Assembly (NCBI GenBank): GCA_009792885.1
Contig: WMCF01000034.1
Span: 7,350,228-7,414,227 of the forward strand
Direction of reading: 5' to 3'
Source: Eremophila alpestris peregrina
Lineage: Eukaryota; Chordata; Aves; Passeriformes; Alaudidae
Length of the DNA stretch: 64,000 bases
Positions 54,110 to 64,000 of the stretch are shown here, piece after piece (within the stretch, counting starts at the first letter, position 1; the number at the start of each line of letters is the position of its first letter). The notes under the pieces were generated by a model. That model worked only from the letters and a program-made list of their open reading frames with translations. It ran no database searches and was not told the DNA's origin. The position numbers were made by a program, and so were the translations under genes.

Positions 54110-54620
54110 AACCATATGTCACCTAATGGCTCAGGGGACACACTGGCATATGGAGCCCTTCATGCTTTAAGTGCCAGCTTGAATCCAGCCCAGGTCCATA
54201 ACAACCTGTGCTGCTGTATCCAGAGGCTGTTGGGTCATCTGTGGGAAATGAGTTGGCCACCCCAGATCGGATCCTACGGCAAAGTTGTCCACCAGAACGT
54301 GACCACTGCAGATGGCTCGAACTTGCCCTTCTGTCAGCAGTATCAGCAGGTCAGCCAAAGATTAAATGAGCATTGTACATACAATGAGCTTTCACTTGGC
54401 AGAAGTCAGCCTCCCAAGCCAGGAAATAGAGAGTGGGCATGCAGGGCACTGCCTTGGAGGAGGACCTTTGGAATTCCTCAGGCAGCCATCTCCAGCTCCT
54501 TTGAGTCAGTGTTGCAACACCAGCTCCAAGCTCTTCCTCAATGCAGATTTAACCCATTAGATAAATCATCTTTTATCACCTGCATTAATGTTCCACACGT
54601 GATGGAAGGTACTTGAATAA
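54110..54620 (+). repeat. Unidentified 0.5-kb block, possible old tRNA-headed SINE or retrocopy
   Basis: The block is less AT-rich than its surroundings and holds the longest open frame of the window (54116-54616, 166 codons). That frame has no domain I recognise. Near its start TGGCTCAGGGGA (about 54127) fits a Pol III A box with one mismatch. CTTGAATCC (about 54179) fits a B box with two mismatches, at roughly tRNA-like spacing. That suggests a tRNA-derived repeat head followed by an unknown body. A chance open frame in a decayed repeat is more likely than a gene, but the body is not one I can name. Confidence 0.3.
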
Positions 54621-56739
54621 TAATAACTCTGCTGTCTTAAGTGAGGATTCAGATCTCTGAGAAATCTTCTGAAAAAGGAGAATGCAGAATTAAACAGTGT
54701 CATGATGACAAGAGGTTAGAACATGTAATCATTTTATGAAATAAAATCATTTTAATGAGGAAAATACTATAAGGTAACAAACAGTTTTCTTTGAAATAGA
54801 TCCAATAGGATAAAACAATTAAATAATAATATAAACACATGCATTGCAATAGAGATTACTGAAGGACTGGGAAACAGACATTTGAAAGCCTCCTAGGAAA
54901 ATATTACCAGGGAGCATGTTCATAATTTTCAACAGAAGGGGGTTTTATCTGTATGAAATGTGAGTTTTCTCTTTGCAGTACTGAAAATATTATATGTCTA
55001 TATTATTGGTTCTCAGTTAAGCTTCAAAAAGTATCATTTTGGTTTTATTTCCTACTGGAAAACCTACAAAGACAGACATTTTAATGCACAGCATGACAGT
55101 GATGTACAGCTGGAAAATTAAGCCAAGCAAATTAATTGATAACGCAGTTCTTTATGCACTCTGTGGGAGCTGTATCATAAAGGGGTCTGCAGGTGTTCCA
55201 AATAAAACAGAAACTGGGAGGTGATTTTAAGAACAGATCTGATCAGATTCTGATTAATATTGATCAGATTCTATTCCACCTACTGCCAGGTAACAAAAGA
55301 ATGTACATGAAAGCATTAGTTTTAACAAGTACTTAGTTCACTGATGTAACAACTCATCTACACCTATTTACATGGGGTTTTTTTCTATTTTTCTGCTACC
55401 AGATTTGTTGGTGTTTTTTATCATTGCAACTTGGTGAACTAAATATGCACATGACAGAAAGCAGCATACACAATTTACACAGTTGCCTTTTTTTCTTTTG
55501 TAAATTATATTGTTATTTTACAAAAGGCACCTATTATGTCAAACACTATCCAGCTATCTGAGAATTCATACCCAGCTACAGAATAGAGGTTGATCTGATA
55601 AACATCAGCCATTGATACAAATTCTAGTCATGTTTTCCTCTAAAGTATTTGATTTCAGATTACTTATACAACTATATTATGTCATGTAGTATGTATTACA
55701 TTTACTTTTTCCTTTTAAAATGTTAACTTTTGTCTTGTATTTCTATTAAATATGGAGTTCAGATTTTTAAAGGTTTTTGCAAATGGACTATGGACTATAG
55801 TTTCTTCCACTTCTATTTGCATTATCCTGATAACAAGGTGTTCTCCTCTCAGGTACATTAAATGTAAAGGGCAGTTTAAAGCATTTGTGTGTGGATTAAT
55901 CTAAGATTTACTAAAAGAAGATTAATAACAACATTATTAGATGTTATTTTTATGTCCATTTATTATTATCCCACAATATGGGTTTTAAACAAAACAGTAC
56001 TATTAACACGAAGTTGGGTTGAGCACAAGAGTACACATTTTTCCACAGGTACAGTAAATGGTGATGGAACATGAAAAACAGGCATTTGTCTCAGTTGGTT
56101 AAAGAGCCTATATGAACATCACAAACAGAAGATGTATGATGTAATCAATTTTGACATGAATGACTGGGATTTTTCAGACACATGAAGTAAAATGGAATCA
56201 ACACAGAGGCTGACACTTGTGTTGGAGAGCTGGTTGTATCTCTTTTGTACCTTCTGTTGTATCCCTTTTGTATTTGACTCTCTCTTCTTTCGCACTCTAA
56301 AATTAAAAAAAAAATCTCAGCAGTTAGGTAAATGGTAGATAAAATGCACATAGCTATCTTTAATTAAATAATTTAGTGAACAGAAAAAGAACAGCATGTC
56401 ATCCCTTCCTCAAAGATGGGATGGTCAAGTATCCAGGTTGACTCCTCACCAATGGTCAGGCTCAAGTACAATTCATGCTTGAGGTATCTTTTCTCTGACA
56501 GGAATCTTCTTATAGCATATCATAACATACCCATCCCTTTTCCTAAACCTTTAGCAGGAGCACTGTTTTTTTATTTCACTTGGACTAGAAAAATCCAACC
56601 ATTTAATTCACATTTTAAATCTTTCTCACATGAGACCCTCACACAGGCAGTAAAGAGTGGTGGAAGGGAGCCTGGTAAGATATTCTGAGTAAAGATCAGA
56701 CAAATGGATGAGTGACATACCTAACTGCTCGGCTGGGGA
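54621..56739. other. Non-coding, no gene seen
   Basis: AT-rich. Minor local repeats of GATCAGATTCT (about 55241-55272) and of TTGTAT-CTTTTGTA (about 56225-56272). No gene. Confidence 0.6.
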
Positions 56740-57455
56740 CACTCTATACCCTGCTATGAAGGTCCCTGTGGGACAGCAAGCTCGAGTGAGCAGAGTGCCC
56801 TGACAGTAACAAGGCCAGGAGAGTCCTGGACTGTGTCAGAGGTAACTCAACAGCTCAAGGGCTGCCATTATTCCTCTTGGCGCTAGTCAGGCATCATCTG
56901 GAATGCTTCATCCTGTCTTGCAGCTCAAGAAGAGCACTGAAGAAATGGGGAGGGCCCACCAAGTTGATTAGAGGACTGATGAATATGATATACAAAAACA
57001 TGTTGAAGAAATGTGATTTGCTCAGCCTAGAAGAGGGAGAGCTCAGCAGAGGCCTTATGACAGTATTCCAGTAGGTAACAGGCAGATGCACAGAAGATGA
57101 ACTCACTCTCTGCACAGGAATGTACAGGCGCCAGAAGACACAAGATGCACAAGTTGCTTCAGGGGAAATTCCATCTGGAATTAGCAAAAACAATACTTCA
57201 CATGAGGGCCCAGTCCTGGGCAACCTGTCTGAGCACGTGGCTTGGGCCAGATCACCTCCAGAAATCTCACCTTGCCTCAATGTTGATTCTGTGTCAACTA
57301 ACCCATGGAACTGGTGGAATCTTCCTTGCTGGAGGCACTGAAGACTCACCTTGACACAGCCCTATATAATCTAATCCAAGGCCCCATTTTCAACAGAAAG
57401 TTGGATAAGGGGATTCCCAAGGGTTCCTTTCGATGTAAACTTTTCTGTAATATCT
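56740..57455 (+). mobile_element. CR1 LINE fragment, reverse-transcriptase C-terminus plus 3' UTR
   Basis: A diverged CR1 copy. The frame starting at 56877 reads ALVRHHLEC, then after a gap LIRGLMNM, then LLSLEEGELSRGLMTVFQ. These correspond to the C-terminal end of the CR1 reverse transcriptase (LVRPHLEYC..., ...RGLEHM..., ...FSLEKRRLRGDLI...FQ). The downstream part follows the CR1 tail: a T-T-G-C-T-T-C-A-G-G-G-A-type block near 57155, ATGAGGGCCCAG near 57200, and a degenerate terminus around 57420-57455. Frameshifts and point decay mark it as old and inactive. A 151-codon minus-strand open frame (56894-57349) is an antisense shadow. Confidence 0.85.
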
Positions 57456-59149
57456 GTAACATGGAATAGAAGATATCTACTTACTTACATTTTAAATTTC
57501 TTTGCAACTAGATTAGAACAAAAGAAAAAGCATGATCAAAAAAAAGTTATCTGAAGCAGAAATTTCAGGGACAAAAAGCATGATAAGGTGGGTTTGGAGT
57601 TGTTCAGCTCTATTATTCCTGCTCAGTTCAGCCTGGATCTGCATCTGTGCAGCTGCTACCCTGCCTCACTATAGTCCAGAGGCTCCTTTTTCTGCTACAA
57701 GCCAGACACCAAACCAAATAGCAGATTCTTACCATCTCAGAGATTGTGGCCAAAGTTTGGTCAGAACAGAAATAAGAAAATCAGTTATGTTCAAACCATA
57801 AATTTGCATTGAAAAATCTAGCAATATTAGTATATTTCAAAATCACTTTAAGTGCCTCCAAAAGTAAAAATAAATAGCATCTACCTATTTAGGCTTTCAG
57901 AGCTGTAAGAACTACATCCTTTTTTAAATAGGTACCCATTTCATTTTTTGAAATGCACTTTTTATAGTGATTGCTAGAAAGGGCAAAATTTCTTGTGGGA
58001 GTGCCACTGAGTAAAGAGTGACTGTACACATTGCTTTCTGGGAGTTGGAAAAGGATGTTAGGATAGGATACATGCCTATTAATTTGTTTAGAATGCAATA
58101 TCTGTTTGTTTTTGCTCAGGGGTTGCAATCTAATCGCAAAGAGAACCAGCTGCATTTTTGAAAATTATTACAGACTCTACTTTTTAAAAGGCTTTTATCA
58201 GTGAACAGCATTTCTATCCTTCACCTCAAGGCTTTTTCCATTAAGAAATACCCTTTTCTAGCATAAAGTTAGCTATTTCCAGTATTTCCATTACCTCACC
58301 TATTAGTGTGGTACTTGCTTCTCCTCTCTGACTGACCCTGAACTCAGTGTTGCATCCTTTTCCACATAGCTGTATGATTTTCCTTCTGTGATGACTAGTA
58401 CCACACATGCTATTTCTCTTAGTTTTCAAGTTTCCAGTCTGAGGAATAATCAAAAGAAATCACAGTTCTGGCACGATTCAGTGTAAAGAGCTCAAAACTA
58501 GTTACAGTGCAACCCAGACGCTTGATTTTTTCTCTTCTCTCTGCCATTACATTCAGATATCCACTCTCATTTATTTTGTTGCTTCCATAATTTTGTTATT
58601 CATCACACTTTCTGGTAAGTTTTCCAGACTAAAGATAAACCCACAATAAACATTATTTGCTGCGAATACTAACAGCTTGAAATACACCACTGATGTATAC
58701 AGCTTGTTCCATCATTCTAAGTATGCCATAGATCAAGCTATCTACCTGTGATGGTGAGCATATTAAATCACTTGAAGTTCCATTTGCATGATCATCTTTC
58801 CAAACACTCTTGCTGTGGTGCTGACTCAAGCACTTTGAAAGGCTCAATCGAAATTACTGTTTAAAAAAAAAAAGCGAACATTGTCTCACTGAGTATGCAG
58901 GAAATTAAATGTGATAGCACTTATCCATTTCAAATTAGATTCAGCACATAACTGTCTAACATGAGTGCACCTAGCTATAGTTTACATTTGTCTCTCCAGT
59001 AAGCTTTTTAATCAAAAGTAATTTAGTGTTAAGCATATCGGAAAGCCTTTCATTAGCCATCGATGGGACCTGATTTATTCATATGCTGTGTGACATATGT
59101 TGCTGATGCAGTCATCTACCACATCTCCAATTTTAAATAAGCCTTTCAG
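57456..59149. other. Spacer between two CR1 fragments
   Basis: AT-rich. A plus-strand open frame at 57532-57801 contains a signal-peptide-like run (CSALLFLLSSAWICICAAA) after a second ATG. There is no splice, promoter or homology support for it. Confidence 0.5.
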
Positions 59150-59620
59150 TTTGGGGTTGATATTTATGCAAAGGAGAGGTGTTCAGTCTTTGGATCATCT
59201 TCATGGCCCTCCTCTGGACCCACACCAACAGATCCATGTCTTTCCTGAGCTGGGACCCCAGAGCTGGATGCAGGGTTCCAGGTGGGGTCTCAGCAGAGCA
59301 GAGCAGAGGGGCAGAATCCCCTCCCTCCCCTGCTGCCCACACTGCTTTGGAGGCAGCCCAGGAAAAAATTGAATTTCTGGGCTGCAGGCTCACAATAATG
59401 CAGAGTTGCTCCTTCTCCCAGGGCTCTCACAACACTTGTCCTTGTTGAACTTAATGAGATTTGCACAGACCCACCTTTCAAGGCTGTGAATATCCCTCAG
59501 GATGGCATCTCCTCCCTCCAGCATCAGGAGACTGCACCACACAGCATGGTGTCTTCAGCAAAATTGCTGGAGCTGCACTTAACCCCACTGCCATGTCACA
59601 AAGATGGCAAACAGGTGCTA
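59150..59620 (-). mobile_element. CR1 LINE fragment, minus strand, internally deleted
   Basis: Read on the minus strand, the open frame 59133-59393 contains RKDMDLLVWVQRRAMKMI. This matches the CR1 reverse-transcriptase segment normally written RKDMDLLERVQRRATKMI. The plus strand shows the usual reverse-complement landmarks CTCCTCTGGACCCACACCAA and GAGCTGGATGCAGGGTTCCA. The part upstream in the element (near 59440-59620) matches the stretch around GTTGAACTTAATGAG and AGGATGGCATC. The middle appears shortened relative to a full CR1. The copy has stop codons and is non-functional. Confidence 0.87.
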
Positions 59621-62600
59621 CACACAGGCATTTCTCATAATTCCCAGGTTCTACTGCTTATCAGCTATGCACATTTTTAAAAGGCCCCTAAATACTTAGA
59701 TTCCTTGTATTTCAGTTACCCACCCTCAGATTGAAAAAAACCTCAAAATGCCACAAACAAAAAGTCTAAAAGCCAAAGAAACGAACAAAAAAACCCCAAC
59801 CCAACTTCATTTTGCCTAGTTAGGTTTAAGTCCTTCAGAACAAGCTTCTCAGACAGAAGGGCTGAAACCATACTATTGAGTTTCCATTGAGGTGCATAAG
59901 AATATAGTTTTAACTTCACTGAAGTCAAAATTTCAACTTCTGTTTATATACCAAGAATTAAGAAGGGTCACTTTATGTTTGCATGACCCAAAGAATGTCA
60001 GGAAATGAGAATAATTTTGTCAGTCTCATAGCAACATGCAGATCACTTGTGCTACCAGTCAGATAGAAGCATGGATAAATAGGGATTTTCCTTTGGTGGC
60101 TCAGATAACTCCACAAAACCACGTGTTGCCCCGTGCATTTATGTTAGCTAAAGATGTATTTTTGAAATATTTTTGAGAAAGTGATGACTGTTTTCAGCAA
60201 ATTGAAAATTAAGGTGTTTCAACATAGTACAAAATTCTAACTTATTTTCTTAAGACAGATTATAATGTGACAGGCCAGCACCACTGTGTGAAGAGTTTCT
60301 TACTTTGCTAAAGTAATGAAAACTAATTCAACAACATGCCAGAATGAAATCTTTAAAGATGCATGCTTAGAACTCGCAGGTTAAATTACACAACAGCAAA
60401 TGTTTTGGATTTCCTCAGTAATGCGCATTTCTACAGAGCTGCCTTTGTTATAGGAAAACCGGTGAGTATGTACAGTAAGAATTGTTCAGATACTCTAGTG
60501 GAGAAAATTAGCAGGCTCTTCTCAATTTAGGAGACCAGGAGGGTAAAAGGAGAGACAAGCAGCCCACCAGCACTGGAAGTGCATTTCCATACATCCATGT
60601 ATTGAGGAACCCAATACAGTAAACATCCGTCTCCCAAAATAGTTGCATCATTGCTAAAATACATACCACTTCATGTGTGGCCTCATTTCCTCAGCACTGA
60701 CCTTGTGTCTTCCTCAAAAGTTGAAACTGAGGAACAGAAATTGAATTTTTTTCACTCTGTTTTTACCACCACCACCATGAAGGATGAAAACTTGCTTTTA
60801 CATACTCCTGCTCTGTGCCCATATCTCAGTCTGTTTCTGCCAGTCCCTTTCCCTTTGGCAATATTTGAACTTTATGTTCAATTTCAGCCAAATAAGACAA
60901 AGGAGTCTCAAAGGAAGTTTCTTGGAAACAGGCAGGCAAGGAAAAGAGAGAGGCCGCATTAGCGACCCAAAGATGGAGAGGCTGAGGCATGCATTCTGAC
61001 ATTATTAATCACCTGAGATACCCCCAGAAAGAGAAACTTGGTGCTCCCCAGCAGTCTCTGAATATTCCAACTGCCAGCCAAGATTAGATTGGAGTTCATA
61101 CCTATTAGACCCCACAAGGCACAGTCATCCACTGGGAACCAGGTCTTAATAGCATTGTAGTTTCTGGAGGAACTGTTTTTCTCTCCCTCTCCCTCTCACA
61201 GTCCTGCTCCCTTTTCTTTCATTGTCTCACAAATGAGTTTCATTTTTTGTGCATCTGTGATAAATTGTTAAAAATCTGCCAAGACAGCCTCTGTGGTGAA
61301 ATGCAGCCTCTGAGCCCTTCTGCTCCCCACGTATTACTGCACCCAGCCCCTGGGGACCAACAGCCTCTGCTTATCCATTACTTCATGTAAAGAAGAGAGG
61401 CACTAGAGCCCAGCAGTAATAAAGGAGCAAGGTTTACCTTCTGTGCAGGCTGAAAGGGAGTTTTCCCTGTCTTTCCTCACCAGGGAAAGTATTCTCTGCC
61501 TGCCTCTTTTGACAAGAGAACTCCCTCCCTGCTCACTTGCCTGCCCCACAAAGTCATTCCTAATCTGTAAGGACTGACTGGTCATTTACAATTTATGTGT
61601 ATGAGTCAGGATGCTCTCAAAGGCAATCTTCAACTAAACTGAGCAGAGAAAGTGATAGGAAGACAGGAACAATTAATTTGCAATTACTCCATCTCTAAAA
61701 AGGGGTATTATTTTAATAAGGAATGGACATAATTACCTGTATTTTCTATACAGAATCATCTGTCTCAATAAAATAATACTGTCTGATCAAAGGTAAATTT
61801 TATGATACGGGATGCATCAGGGAAAGAAAACATATACTTTACAAAGCAATTCTATTTTTGCGCATTAATTTAGCAAGATTAAAACAATGCACAATGATTT
61901 TAATTTAAGCAAAATAATCAAAACTATTTAATTAAATCGAGGTTTTGTCATATGGAACTTGTAAATATTTTATTCCTCCAGCAAAATCTGCTGATGCACG
62001 TGGAAGATCCCTGTCTCTAAAGCAGATGGAAACAGATTGTGGTTACACATTGCCATCTTGTGGAACCCTCCCTGACAGAGCATGCTGCAGGGACCTGAAG
62101 ATTTGCTTCTCTCGAGAACCACCCCGTTTGGAGCTGGTATGGATTTTTAACGTAAAAAGAGTTTTCTAAGATGCATAAGCAGCAGGTATTCTTATAAGCA
62201 CAGTGTGCTGCCAGACAGAGCGTTGCCGTTCAGGCCTGCTGAATCTCTGTTGGGATATCTTAGTTGGGAAGGAAGACAGAGAACCTTTCACTCTTAAAGC
62301 ACTGCTTCAAATCAGAAGTAAAACAAATAAATACACTTGTCTCTTCCATTTTACATGAAGTACATAACTGCTTAAGTGCTCTGTCTCACATTTAAAACCA
62401 CACTCAACAAGCAATGTGACTGAACATTCATTGTGTTCAGAGAGGTGTATACTTTAGGGCGGGTTTGAAGAAGAACAGTGGAACAATGGGGAAAAATCTA
62501 AAGGTCTCCTTCTTAAGAACTAGCAATTTGTAGACACAGACATACAATTTTGTCAGCTCGGTGAGTTTCCAAACACGAAATTTCTTTCAAAAAATGAGAT

Positions 62601-64000
62601 ATTTAGCAACAAGCTCAGATGAGTCAGGGAGTTCTTTGTGGAGTGATCAATCAATATCAAATAAAGCAACCCACAGAAATATGAGTCATATCACCATAAT
62701 ACAGAGGAAATAAAAAATCTAGCCTTTCTGGCTCTTACTCCTTTTGTGGTCTTTTATTTGCTTGGTCTCTGTTTATTCTCATCATCAAGAGTAATTTCCA
62801 GCTATTGCACTTCAATTTTAGTTTCTTTGGGTTTTTTCTATGGAGTCAACTCACAGGTGAAAGAACAGTATTAAACAACCTCCAAAATGCAAACTCACAA
62901 TTTTTTTTCTCCTAAGTCAACTAGTGTTAGCCCTAAAGCCTTTTAACTGCGAAGTAACAAAACTTAGTACACCCTCTGGAAATATTACTATTAAATGTAT
63001 CAGTTGGGCCATCTGGTAGACTACAGCTGTGCCAAAGACAGGAAACAGTGCCAGAGATTTCATGCCCTTCTGCACTTTTTTCCTTGAAAAATGCTATCCT
63101 CACAGAGGTTTCATAATAATTAAGTCAACAATTTGCTGAAAAGCTGATGAAAGCTGAACCCCAAACACAATGACATTGATGGACAGCTACTGTGTGGTAA
63201 ACATGACTAAGATGTGAGGTAAGATGAAAATCATCCCCACACAGAAATGAGACAAATGGATTTCTAGGCAGATAACATGGTTTGGCTGAGCAAGAAGATG
63301 TGGCTGCAGTGTGAGAAGAAAGGAGCAAAGTTAAATCCACTGCACCTCAAAAGATGGCTTTGGGGTAACTCAGTGATACATTCAAGGTTTGGTGAAGATG
63401 AAGACACCCACTTTTAATCAGTGCAACACATGCTAACAGTTCCATGTACTTGATATATCAAGCATATCTAAATATCAGCACATTTCTAGGCAAAACTACA
63501 CCCACTGATTGAAGTCCTGTACGGATCAACTACATCTTGAATTATATAATTCTATGAATTAAGTGCTTTACACTCCAATTTTTATTGCAGTTTTTTTCCT
63601 CAATTTTTGCCCCAAGGAGAAAATAATATAATTGGTTTTTTCCTTATATACCTTCCTCAAAATAATCATTGCTGCCAAGCAGGATGGGCACAATGAAATT
63701 AGGAAAAAAATCTCAGAATTCCAGTCATAGACTGGGTTGGCAGATAGGATCAATCAACATCCTGCTTTATGAACTAAGCAATTTTGTTACCAGCATCATT
63801 GAAAGAATAAATATACTGTCACATAAAGTCAGTGATTCAGAATAAGTGTTACAAATGTCAATTTTTACACACACTGTGGTGGCAAAGGTTATAAAAATAT
63901 GTTGGGTTATTTTCCCAGTTGCTGTATAAAGGTGATTCAATATATTCCCCTGATTCTAAAAGTTGTAACTAAAAAGAATACGTCTTTGGCACATTCACAA
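59621..64000. other. Non-coding, apart from one weak exon candidate
   Basis: AT-rich DNA to the window end. C/A-rich tract at 59786-59806. Apart from the cysteine-rich candidate at 61982, nothing is supportable. Confidence 0.6.
61982..62136 (+). other. Candidate cysteine-rich exon
   Basis: An open stretch between a usable acceptor (aatattttattcctccag) and a possible donor (GAGCTG|gtatgg). It would encode about 51 residues with six cysteines (DCGYTLPSC...RACC...KIC). It contains several CpGs in an otherwise AT-rich area. No homologue is recognised and no partner exon is evident, so it may be chance. Confidence 0.2.

Noticed and set aside
56894..57349. 151-codon minus-strand open frame
   Set aside because: It runs antisense through a CR1 fragment whose plus strand matches the reverse-transcriptase C-terminus.
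63520..63565. ATTCTATG-like string suggesting another CR1 tail
   Set aside because: Only one octamer-like match, and the upstream sequence does not follow the CR1 tail.
1..64000. Search for tRNA, rRNA, mitochondrial insertions, bacterial defence systems or phage genes
   Set aside because: No cloverleaf, rRNA-like or mitochondrial stretch was recognised, and the window is vertebrate-type DNA, so such systems are not expected or seen.

Overview
The window looks like a piece of a bird chromosome. It is AT-rich, vertebrate-type DNA, mostly non-coding. The main clue is three CR1-type LINE fragments, the LINE family that dominates bird and other sauropsid genomes. One of them ends in the degenerate ATTCTATG-like octamer repeats typical of CR1 3' ends. 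Two LTR-like blocks of retroviral type and many short microsatellites complete the repeat content. The species cannot be fixed from the sequence alone. I see no operons, no CRISPR array, no rRNA or tRNA genes and no prokaryotic or phage-like system.

The best-supported gene content is the 3' end of one plus-strand protein gene. A penultimate exon (about 34195-34421) and a terminal exon (36880-37012) join in frame across a GT-AG phase-2 intron. They are followed by a short 3' UTR with an ATTAAA poly(A) signal at 37146. Together they encode a 119-residue, charged, largely helical C-terminus that I do not recognise. The upstream exons are either further 5' than this window or too short to recognise. 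One weak candidate mini-exon lies at 27841-27894. The 3' UTR carries a decayed copy of a short palindromic MITE-like element.

Layout: 1-11.3 kb is AT-rich non-coding DNA with one exon-like minus-strand open frame (360-806). At 11.6-12.0 kb there is a possible retroposed or LTR 3' end on the minus strand, with a perfect hairpin. 12-24 kb shows nothing but small tandem duplications and homopolymers. At 24.23-24.94 kb there is a GC-rich probable LTR fragment. At 30.29-30.61 kb there is a CR1 3' end (+). 34.2-37.2 kb is the gene end. At 48.55-49.11 kb there is a CpG-rich LTR-like insertion with TG...CA ends and candidate 5-bp target duplications. At 53.7-53.9 kb there is an unusually pure A/C tract. 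At 54.1-54.6 kb there is an unidentified 0.5-kb block holding the longest open frame, with Pol III-like boxes at its start. CR1 fragments lie at 56.74-57.45 kb (+) and 59.15-59.62 kb (-). A cysteine-rich open segment with usable splice sites lies at 61.98-62.14 kb. The rest is probably intron or intergenic DNA, with several homeobox/SOX/POU-site clusters that could be conserved enhancers.
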